Assembly: GCF_033115175.1 (NCBI RefSeq)
Contig: NC_084831.1
Coordinates: forward strand, 49,818,002 to 49,882,001
Source: Lepus europaeus
Taxonomy: Eukaryota > Chordata > Mammalia > Lagomorpha > Leporidae
Length of the DNA stretch: 64,000 nucleotides
Direction of reading: 5' to 3'
Positions 1 to 11,105 of this stretch are shown in pieces. Position 1 is the stretch's first letter. Each line of letters starts with the position of its first letter. Both the position numbers and the translations under genes were made by a program. The notes beneath the pieces are model-generated. The model saw only the letters and a program-made list of their open reading frames with translations. It was not told the DNA's origin and ran no database searches.

Positions 1-129
1 TAGAACAGCAAAAAAGAAACACAACGAAAAGGATAGCACCGAGTGTTCACAAGGATATGAAGGAACTAGAACTTGAAGTTATTGTAGCAGAAACGCAAAA
101 CCACACCACTAATCTGCAAAACAGTCTGC

Positions 130-650
130 CAGTTCACTTAAAGTTAAACCTACACTCAGCATACGAGCCAGCAGCCCCGTGTCTAGGTTCTTAATGTGGA
201 GAAATAGAAACTTATTGTCACATAAAAACCAGTACATAAATGGTGTAGCTGCTCTTTTCATAATGACCCAACACTGGCAACACCACGGAGCTCTTAAACA
301 AACTGTGGCATATCCCTACCACGGGATACTGCTCAGCAATGAAGAGCAACCAACAACACAGATGAATCTCAACGGCTTTATGCCGAGTGAAAGACGACAG
401 TGTCAAAAGGCTGCTGACAGTAGGGTTCCATTTATGTGACACTTGGAAAAGGCCGAACTACAGTGAGGGAGAGCAGTCAGTGGTTGCCAGGGGTTAAAGG
501 TAGGCAGAGGCATACAGAGGGCATAGGGAGCTTGGGGGTGAGAGGGCTGCTTTGTGTTCTAATTGTGGTGGTGAGTACATAAGTCCATATGTGCACATGC
601 AGAGAAGGAAAGCACCTGTATGTAAACATATTATAACTGCAATTACTAAC
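130..650 (+). mobile_element. Ancient L1 (L1M type) ORF2 end and 3' UTR relic
   Basis: The stretch resembles the last ORF2 codons and 3' UTR of old mammalian L1. Landmarks are gggatactgctcagcaatga, aacacagatgaatctcaa, gtggttgccaggggtta and attgtggtggtg. It is heavily mutated and has no open reading frame of the expected kind. The short open frames here are decay products. Confidence 0.7.
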
Positions 651-3287
651 AGCAATAATAGCAATAGTGAGTGAACAGCTTCCTGCTTGTGATCTTTGCT
701 CACACCGTCCCACACTGAAAGGATCTCTTCACTCCCTCAGCCCATCTGAATCTACAGCAATCTCGGTAATTATTGGAGTTCCTCCCCCAAGATTCCTCTC
801 CTTTGTGTCTCCCGAGTCTAACCGAGGCTTGCTGCAAAGACTGGTGAAGAGCTGGTGCCGTGTGTCACTCTGCAGTCTGCTCCCCTAACCCACCCTTTTG
901 ACTTTCTTTTTTGGGCTGTACACGTACAGACTTACGCACCTCCCCTCCCCCCCCCCCCCATCACCATACAGAACAGTCCACACAGCCCAACGCTTTCTAG
1001 CTGCCCTCGGCGTTCTCCCAGTTCTCCCAGGGCTTCTGGGTGGCCATGGGGTAGCTGCCCTGCATTCCGCTTCCATCCAGACTTGATTAAACAGAAGAGA
1101 ACCCCACTTGAGCTAGCTTACGTACAAGACATTTACTCTAGGGCTGCACAGAGGTCTCACAGAACCTCTGCTAAAAAATTCTGGAGATCCAGTCCCCATG
1201 GCAACTGAGAAGCAACCTCTGCCTCCAAGGGCTGCCAGTCCTCTTCTCTCCATGGGGCTGCTCCGTTCGCCGGCTCACCCCCACCTGCGGCCTTCCACTT
1301 GCACATCAGCGTGTAGAAAACCCCTGGAGTTCTCAGCTCTTGGTGCACACCACCCTCCTGCTTCAGGGCCAACCACACACTAGCAGCAGCTCTTTAAGTC
1401 TCCATTTCCCAGTCTGGGAGAGAGAAATCAGTTGGCCCAGCCTAGTGTTTCATGTGTGCTACACAATCTGGAGCTTGGATTAGGTGTCCTCCTCTGGCCC
1501 AATCAGAAATCGGGTGAAGGCCAGGGTCAGACAAGGCCTGTGAGCTGCTTGTTCCAGGGGCAATAGCAGGGCAGGCACTGCAAAGAGAGCCTTCCAAGCT
1601 CATTCACAGCTATGTCAGGCTCTCCATACGCAATCCCCTTTGTCACAAAGCCACGTTGACACAGGCAGCTGCAGGGGCAGCAACAGTTTACAGGCAGCCA
1701 CTAAAGCCTCAGCAGGAAACACATCTCCAACTGGGGGTGGTGGGGGTGGTGGCAGGAGGCCTGCAGGTGCCAGAGGCCTGGAGGAGATGCTGACCCAAGC
1801 TCAAGGTTCACCTTCAGCCAGAGGCGGCCACAGCCTCACAGAACAGCTTTGCAGGCAGATGAGGGGGCGGGTTGGGGCGGAGGTGGGTGGCATATTTGAA
1901 GGGCACTCCAGGAGCAGAGCAAAGGAAGCTGGCATCCGAGGGCCACACCTCCTTGCTCGCAGAGTGCCAGCCTCTTCCTCCTCCTCCCCACTCCCCATGG
2001 ACCCTCCCTCCTCAGCCCAATCTGGCTTGAGAGGCTGCCACCACCTCACTGTTCCTGGCTCTTCTGGCACAACAGTTGGTGCTGGCTGCTCCCAGACACA
2101 ACAATTCTGCAGACCCAGTGTGTTCAGTTGAGCGTCTCTTTCTTCCAAGCCCAGGAGATGCACTGCCACACACCTGTCCTACCTCCAAATGTTTACGTAT
2201 GCCCCAGCCCTTCTCCTGGCCTGGCCTTGTGCTGCTCAGGCCACATCTCACCAGCGACTGCACTGACTGCATTGGTGTCATTCCCTCCCCAGCTCCCTTG
2301 CCACACCACGAGCTCCTTCAACCTCGTGTCTTTTCCACCTGTTTCCCCGCCTACCCGGCACCCTTCTGGGGATGGACTGCATTCAGGTACCTCCGGAGCC
2401 ACTCTGAAATATGGGTTCAAGGGAAAGTAGTTCAGGGGTGAGGATCAGGAGACAGCTGTAGGGGACAGGAGCACACAGGAGGGAAGCGAAGAGGGGCAGC
2501 CAGGAGAGGGTGCATTAGAAAACCAGCTCCCACGGTGGGCAATCAGTGCTCCCTCCTCCTGGAGAAACCCTGGGAGTGCAGGCTACGTGCTGCAGAGGGC
2601 CCCACTGGAGGGCTGGGAGCCTCACAGAATTAGATACCAACAGCTCTCAGTCATGGGGCAGGAGCTGCTCCTGGGGGCTATAATGTCCTGAGATGACTGC
2701 CCCTCCCCAGACAGGCAAAGAAGGCAGAGCAAGGCCTCAGCAAAGATGTGTAGGCACCAGCTGGAGGAACCTGGAACTGACAGTGAAGTAGAGAGGAGGC
2801 CGTGAGAGGGGTGGGGCAGCAGTTTAGCACACACCTACTGAATTATGCTCCACCATCCCAACTTGGGAATCTGCAGGAATCGGCTGTTACCGCTTGTGTC
2901 TATAAAGTGATATGCAAAAGATGAAAATAAAATAAAATGGAAGACAGGCCGTGGTCTTTAGTTCTTCCTGAGTTTTCTGGGGGAGCGTGGGCTGGTTTCC
3001 TAAGTGTGCTGTTCCCTCCAAAGTGCTCTTCCTTTAGAAAAACAAAAAGCCACAAAAATATCCCCTACTGCACTGTCACCCACTGCACAGTTGATTCAGA
3101 AGCTGTCGTGGAGTAAGTGACTGGATGCTTCCTTCTGCCTCCTCTTCAAGTCACCAGCATCACTCCCAAAGCTTTGAGTGTCCCCAGAGAGATGGCCCTC
3201 CACACACACAGCGCAGACTGCAGAGTCAGCCCCGAGCCGGCTCTTCCTCCACTCACTGCGGACTGTGGGCACGGTAAGTCAGCTTTC
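651..3287. other. Unassigned GC-richer sequence with no gene seen
   Basis: No C-SINE, splice-bounded exon or recognisable protein is visible. It holds a cytosine run (about 942-959) and a short GGT run (about 1735-1752). Several open frames of 60-163 codons occur on both strands, as expected in stop-poor GC-rich DNA, and none looks like a known family. Confidence 0.5.
942..959 (+). repeat. Homopyrimidine run dominated by C
   Basis: About 13 consecutive cytosines follow cctccc. This is a simple low-complexity tract outside any recognised transposon, and its length is probably polymorphic. Confidence 0.85.
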
Positions 3288-3402
3288 TGTGCTTTGCTTT
3301 CATCATCTGTAAAATGGATATGTCCACCTCGCTCAGTTTTGTGCAGATAAAATTACGTAAGGCACAGAAAGCATGCAGCGCTGTGCTCAATACTTCTAAT
3401 TC
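3288..3402 (+). repeat. MIR SINE fragment
   Basis: The core catcatctgtaaaatgga and the following decayed 3' part match the ancient mammalian MIR consensus in forward orientation. It is one of about two dozen MIR relics here, which is normal for old non-coding mammalian DNA. Confidence 0.65.
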
Positions 3403-3494
3403 CTCCATTGGCTTTCCTTCTCTGAGTGCAGCGACCACTGTGAGAGAGGGGCAAATGGGAGAGAACACACAAAGCCTGGCATCTCCATCACACA

Positions 3495-3620
3495 AGTGAA
3501 AGGACCAAAGCACAGACATGTTGAGAAAATCGTGCAGGCCACACAGCAGGCTCAGCCGGGAACAGAATCCATATTATCTAGGTTCAGAGTCTACGCTCAC
3601 AATCACGGTGTATGGCTGGC
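3495..3620 (-). repeat. MIR SINE fragment
   Basis: The order of motifs (a degenerate gaggcacagagagg-like start, then ggccacacagcagg and ggaacagaatcc) fits the reverse complement of MIR. It is strongly diverged. Confidence 0.5.
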
Positions 3621-4094
3621 TCCTCTGAGAGGGGGGTGTGGAGTTGAATACTGGAAGCTGGAAGATGAAGGGACAGGTAAGAGTCCAAAGCAGAGCAGGT
3701 GTGGGTGAGAGGGGGATGGCAACAAAGGGGTGTGAGGACTGGAGGAGGGTGCCATAAAAATAAAGGGATTTGTATTTTGCAAGCCTGGTGCTGTTTTGTT
3801 CAGCATGTGTAAGTTAGGTCCAGAAAGCCAGGTTTAGGGGAAGATGGTGACACAAAGGATCTTAAAATATCCATTGAGCCAGCAAATACTTACAAAGCTC
3901 CTGCACGACACACACCCCACTCCCACCCATCAGATCTTCAATATAATTCAGAAGCACCGGGGAAGCTTTTCGTTACAATCCCAATGCTCAGACCGCATTG
4001 CAGACACACAAGTTGCTGTCTCTGGGAGTGAGCCATGGGCAGTGGGGTTTGTAGAAATCACTCCAGGCAACTCTAGCATGTATCCAGGGCTGAG
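3621..4094. other. Unassigned sequence
   Basis: No gene is recognised. Aagccatt-type and aaataaag elements occur around 3757-3765 without a transcript context. The segment around 3870-4060 may be further decayed MIR/L2 material. Confidence 0.4.
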
Positions 4095-4225
4095 GTCTCG
4101 GGACTCGTCTCATCTAATCCTCACAGCCTCCCTATGAGGCTCTGCCCTCACTGTCTCAGGCAGGCTGAAGGAGCAGAGTCAGGTTGCAACTAGTTTATGT
4201 ACCTGCACAGTCCATACTTGCACCC
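4095..4225 (-). repeat. MIR SINE fragment
   Basis: The string ctcatctaatcctcacagcc followed by tatgagg is the typical reverse-complement MIR signature. The remainder is diverged. Confidence 0.6.
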
Positions 4226-4284
4226 ACGATGCATGCTTAGAGCTTAAAGGGGTCTTAACGACAGCCATGGCTGGTCCCCTCTCG

Positions 4285-4412
4285 CTGTGCAGGGTAGAAA
4301 TGGAGGCCCTGGGATACACCGTGATTTGTCGTAGTTTACTGCTACCGATAATGTCAGAGTGCAGACTTTAACCTGCATCTTTTGGACCCCAGCCCAGAAT
4401 TCATTGCTGGTA
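4285..4412 (-). repeat. Possible MIR fragment
   Basis: The motifs gaggccctgggat, aacctgcatct and ccccagcccagaattca occur in the order expected for the reverse complement of MIR. Each is weak on its own. Confidence 0.35.
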
Positions 4413-5054
4413 GCCAGGCTGCATTAGACTAGAATATTGATCCAGAGAGTCAGACGGTGCTCCCTCACTCCAAGGCTACAAAGACAGCACGCTACAGGGT
4501 GGTGGTGAGGAAAGGAGCCCAAGCCGCTCACCCTCACCCCACCGCCTCCTCATGTCAGCCCAACAGCCCCGGCTCGGTGACAGCCAGCCCCCTTATTAAG
4601 CAGCCTGTGCCATCTCGCCTCCTGCCCTTGCTGAACTTACACAGCTCATGTTGTAGGGATTAGGGGAAAAAATCCCTCCACCCCGAGGCAGAACAATAAC
4701 AACATGGAAGCCGACAGTGAAGGCAGTTCATCGTGCTGGCTTGAAAAATAACGAAGGTGACATTTCAGGAGCTGCTTTGGCCTTCCTGTCACTGAGCCTC
4801 ATCATTAATTTAACTGTCTCTGTTACAGACAAACTTTCTAGGCAGTCTTGGAGGAATGAGGGAGGGCCTTCCTGTCCTCTGTGGCCCATTAAAGATGTAG
4901 GGGGCTTCTTCCCTCTGTCCCCCAAGTCACCTGAAATCTAGTCTCTGTCCAATTCCTGGAGCTCAGATGACATTTCTGCAGGAGAGTATAATTGGCTCTG
5001 CTGAGTTGGTGCAGGGGAGGCCAGAAGGGTCCATGAAGCATCAGTGCTCTGCCT
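4413..5054. other. Unassigned repeat-free block
   Basis: No C-SINE, MIR or L1 signature is visible. The part around 4690-4870 keeps balanced composition and AT-core motifs such as cattaatttaact, and looks less decayed than its surroundings. No reading frame with splice signals is convincing. Confidence 0.4.
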
Positions 5055-5240
5055 GGCTGATGGATGCCATTTATTGAATGCCCATGATGGGCTACACTCA
5101 TTCATACATTTATTCGTTCAAAACTTAATTACACGTGTCTCCTTTGCATCTGGCCCTGGGCTAAGTGCTGAGAACACCATGGTGATCCAAACAGGAATGT
5201 TCCCTGCCTTTCCAGAGCTTGCAGTCTGGAGTTGCACCTA
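5055..5240 (-). repeat. L2 LINE 3' end
   Basis: The sequence reads as the reverse complement of the L2 tail: catttattgaatgccca, then ggccctgggctaagtgctga, then tgccttt..agcttgcagtctgg. All landmarks are in the L2 order. Confidence 0.7.
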
Positions 5241-5283
5241 GCTGGTGACTCCTAGTTCATGTGGCTTCTTGAAATTAAATGCA

Positions 5284-5549
5284 TTTTTAATAGATTTATT
5301 TTATTTATTTGAAAGACAGAGTTACAGAGAGAAGTAGAGACAGAGAGAGAGAGGTCTTCCATCCTCTGGTTCACTCCCCAGATGGCTGCAACGGCGCAGC
5401 TACGCCCATCCAAAGCCAGGAGCCAGGAGCCTCCTCCGGGTCTCCCACGCGGGTACAGGGGCCCAAGGACCTGGGCCATCTTCCACTGCTTTCCCAGGCC
5501 ATAGCAGAGCCGGATCAGAAGAGGAGCAGCCAGGACTAGAACCGGCACC
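5284..5549 (-). mobile_element. C-type SINE, 5' head missing
   Basis: On the plus strand it starts with the reverse-complement tail (atttattttatttatttgaa), then the ag-rich tract, tggttcactccccagatgg and ccaggactagaaccggcacc. The tRNA-like head is absent, as expected for 5' truncation during reverse transcription. Confidence 0.9.
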
Positions 5550-5937
5550 AGAAATACTTCCACTCAGAAACGTTTCCAGAATCACATTGTCTTTGTTTCT
5601 GACCTGAATGTCTGCCTTGAAGTCCTCTCTACTTTCCTTTACTTGGCATCAGGTTGAATAGTAGATAAGGGGAAGGAAGGAATGAATGGTCACTGAACAC
5701 TTACAAGGCCATTTTAGTTACATCTCAAAATATACTATCAGGTATCAGAGACAGACCATTACACATGGGTGGTATACTGTCTGTGGTGCTGAATCTCATT
5801 GCTATTCTGCTGAACTCCAAATTAAAGTTGACCTACCCAGACAATATGCAATAATTCCTGGGAATTGTGGGAGAAAATGTATTGGACCTTCTGTTAATAT
5901 ACTGAATTTAAATAATATTAAGGTTTATTAAGATGGT
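5550..5937. other. Unassigned AT-rich sequence
   Basis: No gene or recognisable repeat is visible in this short interval between a SINE and an LTR-like relic. Confidence 0.4.
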
Positions 5938-6725
5938 GTAATAGTCAGCTTTTCATTGCTACATTGGGATACCTGAGTTTATGAACTTTATTCACGGAAA
6001 AGGTTTATTTAGTTCACAGTTTTAGAAATTCAAGCATAAGATTGGGTGGTCCCATTGTTTGGCTTCTGATGAGGGCAAAAGGTAGCAATGGCACAGTGCC
6101 TACAAAGGAAAGATCACATGGTAAGCCAGGACACCAGGACACAGAGAGAGAGGCTGGGCCTATCTCAGGTTTTTATGACCAATGCTCTCATAAAGATTAC
6201 TTTCTTTTTTTTTTTTTAAGGGGATGAATAGTGGCTATTTTTTTAAAGATTTATTTTATTTATTTGAAAGACAGAGTTATAGAGAGAGGTAGAGACACAG
6301 AGAGTTCCATCTTCTGGTTCATTCCCCAGATGGCCTCAATGGCCAGAGCTGTGCCAATCTGAAGCCAGGAGCCAGGAGCTTCCTCTGGGTCTCCCACACA
6401 GGAGCAGGGGCCCAAGGACTTGGGGCACAGCAGAGAGCTTTGTTGGAAGAGGAGCAGCCAGGACTAGAACCGGCACCCATATGAGATGCTGGTACTTCAG
6501 GCCAGGGCTTTAACCCACTGCACCACAGCGCCAGCCAAGATTACTTTCTAAGGGCACACTGCCCAATGACCTAAGGACCTCCCACTAATCCTATTCTCTA
6601 AACTTTAGATTACTTTCCACCTCACAGTATCATTAATTCATGATGTCATGATGTTGGGGTCTCAACATCTGCATGAGTGTGGGAGCCACATGCTATTGAA
6701 AGCATTGCAGATGTGATACACAGAT
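5938..6725 (-). mobile_element. MaLR-type LTR relic (reverse), interrupted by a SINE
   Basis: The segments 5938-6192 and 6550-6725 together read like the reverse complement of a mammalian MaLR LTR. Landmarks are cattgctacattgggatacc, aggtttatttagttcacagt, gatgagggc, gatcacatggta, then aatgacctaaggacctccca. A C-SINE at 6206-6536 splits it. The exact subfamily is not assigned. Confidence 0.6.
6206..6536 (-). mobile_element. C-type SINE with internal deletion and extended tail
   Basis: It is flanked by a perfect 13-base duplication (aagattactttct, at 6193-6205 and 6537-6549). The body lacks about 25 bases between the two conserved blocks ccaaggacttggg and cacagcagagag. Between the normal A-rich end and a second A-run lie about 20 non-SINE bases (6217-6237). 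Confidence 0.9.
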
Positions 6726-8439
6726 GGCCATGAATGTCTTTCTCCAGGATTTATCCTCTACTCTGTGAGAGATCTTAGGGAGAATGTAAAGTTCCCCCAC
6801 ACTACTCAAGAGCTGCCCATGGAAACCTCACTAAACTTCTGGCTGTCAATACTTTGTGGTTTCTTGTAATTGGTGTGTGCACATTGAAGTGGAGTTTCAA
6901 TTGTACTACCTGAAATGCTAGAAGCGAGAAGAGGTGGCGCACATCACCTGCACCAGAGAGAAGTTCACTGGCTGTTCCAGGGCTGGGTGCTTTGAAGAGT
7001 CACCCAAAATAGGGATGCAATAGGTAACTGTCTTTCAAACACATAAAGACTCACAATTTCCTGACCCTTTCTGTGATGAAACTAGCTGCTGGCATTTCTG
7101 TATAGCTAAGACAATAATTAAACTCAATGTGGCATAAATTGAACTTTGGACTAGACTTGTGAATAATTGTTTCAGAAAGTGTTAATCCAAGGTTTTCAAA
7201 AACATAATTTTTGGTATGATCAAGCATTTTTGACTCATTAGTAAATTATTTTTAAATTAAAACTACTGCTCATTTTAATCTCATGGTTTTCAAAATATCC
7301 ATCTTAAAGTTTTCTATTTGTGAATTTTTAAAAAATGAGTACAAAAGTAACCGTGTGATTTGTTAATAAAGAAATGTGCATACATGGGTATTGCATGGTC
7401 ACATTTTTCACTGCCTATAGAGGCACAAAATTTAAAAAAAAAAAAAAAGATCAAAACCACTGCTTAGGAGCCCAGTGTTTCCTCAAGCAATGGATGAGTC
7501 TTGTGCTCATTCTTTTAAAACAATAACAGTAAGCAGAAGAGAGCAGGGTCTCCCTCAATAGAGGGAAGCTTTGGAGAGCTAAAGCGACTCCAAGATTGCC
7601 AAGGAGAAAGCCAGAAAGGTCTCCGTTTGGTAGCTGTTGTCACATAATCACAGCAACCAAGGACAAAACCATAACCAACCTGGCCAAATGACTAAATGGC
7701 TTTAAGACAGACAGGTGTACATCAGGAGCTGCGGCAGCAGGAAGTGTCACCATGAACATGGGAGTCCTGCGGGCACTCCCAGAGTGCCACTGGAGGGATT
7801 GGACACCCTCTGTGACTGAGTTATTCCAGAAGTCTCCTGGTTTCCCCTGTGTTTTTATTTTCTGTCTCTGTGAAAAATGTGCTGATTTTTACCCTGTCTC
7901 AGGACAAATAGAACTTTGACATATAGTTCACAATTTACGTAACTGATTTCATATTCTTCTGCCGGCTGTATCATGCTCCTGACAATTACAGATATTCCTG
8001 TGCTCGCTGTGAGGAGCTGTGCAGCATCCACAATCGGGCTGCTCTCTCTAATTCTACAGTTACCGGCGCTACTGCTTTGTCTGAACGCAGGTAAACACCC
8101 CGAGGCTGCCGGGGCAATGTTAACTTCCCCACGCACACATCAGGGGCAAACAGCAGAGCCACAGGTGACTTCCTAATTTTCCAGCCTAGATCCCCTCAAT
8201 CCCCGGTCACCTCAATCAGCAGCAATTGTTTGGATCTTCTGGGTACTCCTAAGTTGTTCTCAAAACTTGAAACCAAGTGTCACTAAAATGGCACAATACA
8301 GGTTATTTCTTAATGAATGCACTACGTGTACCCCAAGGATGTAGTCAACGATGTTTGCACATCACATAGGTGGTCATCAGTGGGCAGAAAATGGAGAGCC
8401 ATTGCTTTAGGTTTACCCACCCTGTAACCTCAAATAGCA
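6726..8439. other. Unassigned intergenic sequence
   Basis: No gene is seen. There is a poly-A run at 7434-7448. The AT-rich part 7130-7430 may be a worn transposon, but I cannot name it. Open frames at 7855-8176 lack homology and splice context. Confidence 0.4.
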
Positions 8440-8842
8440 TAGTTAGCCTGACTTCTCACTAAGTGTGGTACCACCTCAGGTTTAACTTGCCCTCATGGAT
8501 TTTAGTTTCCTCATCTGTAAGATAAAAATGCAGGCAAATGTACTTCTTGGTGTTATTCTAAGGATTTTGAAAACTGAAACATGCAGGGACTGGTATTGTG
8601 GTGCTGCAGATTAAACCACTGCTTGCAACTCCGACATGCTATATCAGAGTGCTGGTTCTGGTCCCAGCTGCCATGCTTCCAACCCGGTCCCATGCTAACG
8701 TACCTGAAGACAGCAGATGACGGCTCAAGCACTGGGGCTGTTGCCACTCTTGTGGGAGATCCAGATGGAGCTCCTGGCTTCAGCCTGGCCCAACCCTGGC
8801 TGTTGTGGCCATTTGGGGGGAGTAAACCAGCACATGAAAGAT

Positions 8843-8884
<42 letters not shown>

Positions 8885-8985
8885 ATTTCAAACAAATAAA
8901 GAAAGAAATCATTTTTAAAAATTGAAACATGTAAGTTACTTAAAATAGTGCCTGGTCCATAGTAGGAAGTCAGCAATAGTTGTTC
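8440..8985 (+). repeat. MIR SINE split by a C-SINE
   Basis: The 8440-8583 part carries tagtttcctcatctgtaaga. The 8932-8985 part carries agtgcctggtccatagtagg, the MIR 3' end. The C-SINE at 8584-8918 sits between them, so the two pieces were once one MIR. Confidence 0.75.
8584..8918 (+). mobile_element. C-type SINE with long CT tract
   Basis: The forward orientation is shown by gcagattaaaccactgcttg near the head, then gggagtaaaccagcacatga, (CT)n at 8847-8882 and an A-rich end. Near-identical flanks aaactgaaacatg (8571-8583) and aaattgaaacatg (8919-8931) are its target duplication. Confidence 0.92.
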
Positions 8986-9117
8986 TTGGCCTCAGCTTCC
9001 TTACCTGTAAGACAGGGCGAGCCCGTGTACTATCTACACAGGTCTCTGTGAGGAGCACATGAGATGGTACCACAGAGCTTCATATGCTATAACATGTTCT
9101 CGGGATGAGAATGTATG
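8986..9117 (+). repeat. MIR SINE fragment
   Basis: The motif cctcagcttccttacctgta followed by agacagg and the gaggagcacatgagatgg segment fits forward MIR. A young C-SINE follows directly. Confidence 0.6.
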
Positions 9118-9130
9118 CTTAGCTTCACTC

Positions 9131-9476
9131 TTTTTTTTTTTTTTTTTGACAGGCAGAGTGGACAGTGAGAGAGAGAGACAGAGAGAAAGATCTTTCTTTG
9201 CTGTTGGTTCACCCTCCAATGGCCGCTGGCGGCTGGCCCGCTGTGGCCAGCGCACTGCGCTGATCCAATGGCAGGAGCCAGGTGCTTCTCCTGGTCTCCC
9301 ATGGGGTGCAGGGCCCAAGCACTTGGACCATCCTCCACTGCCCTCCCCCTGGCCACAGCAGAGAGCTGGCCTGGAAGAGGGGCAACCGGGACAGAATCTG
9401 GCACCCCGACCGGGACTAGAACCCGGGGTGCCAGCGCCACAAGGCAGAGGATTAGCCTATTGAGCCGCGGTGCCAG
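9131..9476 (-). mobile_element. Young GC-rich C-SINE (CSINE2 type)
   Basis: The reverse-complement features are tgacaggcagagtggacagt, ttggttcaccctccaatggc and gggactagaacccggggtgc. Flanking duplications cttagcttcactc (9118-9130) and cttagcttcagtc (9477-9489) differ at one base. It is close to full length. Confidence 0.95.
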
Positions 9477-9489
9477 CTTAGCTTCAGTC

Positions 9490-10744
9490 TTATGACTCAC
9501 ATATGAAACAAGTGTGAGAACAGCATATTCCAGCTGAGAAATTAAAAGCTTTGTTCCTTTGGAGTCACAGTGTGTCCCTGTACAGATCAGTGTTGCTAAA
9601 GCGAACAGAGAGAGATTTAATTACCTCGAGCCTTAGTGCCTTCTCCCACTGAGAGCAGAGAGTTCCTGGTGAGAGCAGTGGCTGAGTGTGGAGATGCCAG
9701 GCCATCACAGGGGCACCTGGGGACTCACAGATCACAAGCTCCAGCCACTTCCTAGGGCCAGACAACTTGACAAAGGAAGAGCTGGCCCCAAGGAAAAGGT
9801 GTGAACCTGTGTGTTTGAAAGGCCATGAGCAGCGATGGAATCTGTGCAAGTGTGGCGCCCTGGAGGGAAGGAGGCTACGGCTGCCTTCCTGGCTTCTGCC
9901 TGGCTGTGTGTGAGTTGGCATGTCTGGGGCAGATGGTGCTGTGACTATATGCTAACATCTACTTTCTAGAGGGTATGTGTACCTAACATACAAAGTCACA
10001 CATACATAAGGTCACATACACGTTTGACAGTGTACACGTGTGCACCTGTAGGCTGGGCACATTTTGCACACAAAACATGAACAGGAATGTACATGAAGGC
10101 TGTGTCTGCCCCCACAGGCACAGGTGCATGTCATGTCTTGCCCTTGGCCCAGGGCACATGGATCTGCATGGTCAGGAGGACCTGCCTGTGCAAGCCTATG
10201 GCTTCTCAGATATGGGGGAAGTCTGTCCATGCACTTGCCCTGTGTTTCAGCCATGCCCAGAGATCTGAAGCAAGGCATGCTTAAGGGCTGCCCACTGGAA
10301 CCATCTGTGGAGCAGGGTCTCAGAGACAGCGGGTGAATGCCCCAAAGCTAGGAAGGGATAGACAGGCTTGAAAAGGAGAAGCTGAGCTCAGAGCCCCAAT
10401 CCAGTGAATCCTGCATCCAGCCAGAGAGGTAAAGGGAGTTCAGATGCTATGTGATGGGAAATGCAGAGCCTGGGCTCTGGAGGAAGGAAATTGGAGAGCC
10501 CAGAAGAGCCTCTGCAGAAATTAGGTGGCAGAGTCTTCTGGCCAACAAATCCACAATGGCCCTGCAGGCACAGGTGGCCTAGCTTCTTTGGTTTGTTTTG
10601 TTTTAGCGTGTCACACCGGCTGCATGGTGTACACGCAGGAAGTACCTTTGTGAGTGCTGTCATGCATACACAGTGGTCTGTCTTGGTACAGGGCTTCCCC
10701 AGAGTTTGCAGAGGATGCGCTTGCATCGCAAGGCTGTTGGCTTT
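9490..10744. other. Unassigned intergenic sequence
   Basis: No repeat or gene is assigned. 9960-10130 is rich in CA/TG steps (acatacataaggtcacatac) without forming a clean microsatellite. The open frames here overlap on both strands and have no recognisable domain. Confidence 0.4.
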
Positions 10745-10900
10745 TACTCAGACAGCACTTAGACAGCACCTTCGGTGTGCATGAGGTATTTGGGAGGGAA
10801 TGAAATGACGGGAATCATGGCTCTTGTCCCTGATGTTCTTATATTTTAAGTGGGGACAGAAAACTGGGAAACATGCAATGCAAAGAAACATTATAAGCCA
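10745..10900 (-). repeat. Probable L2 3' end fragment
   Basis: The order ggtatttgggagggaatgaa, tcttgtccctgatgttctta, aagtggggacaga resembles the reverse complement of the L2 3' region. It is diverged. Confidence 0.45.
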
Positions 10901-10909
10901 CACGAGTAG

Positions 10910-11105
10910 GTGGGTAGGAACTGTAGTGGCTGGGTTTGTGTTCAAGCCTGGACTCTACCTACCTTTCATTAGGTTTGTGGCCTTGGCAAGTTAGTTCATC
11001 TCCCTGAGTTTCTTTTCCCTTGTTTATAAGACAGTAATACCAATATCACTAGGCTGTTGTGAGGAGGAAAGCAAAGCACGTATGTGATGTCACCAAATAA
11101 ACATG
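10910..11105 (+). repeat. MIR SINE, nearly complete
   Basis: Several MIR landmarks occur in order: ctgggtttgtgttcaagcct, ttggcaagttagttcatctc, gagtttcttttcccttgttt and ggctgttgtgaggagg. Confidence 0.7.

Noticed and set aside
1640..2131. 163-codon open frame in GC-rich DNA
   Set aside because: Low-complexity GGT-rich part, no recognisable domain, and overlapping frames on the other strand; composition alone explains it.
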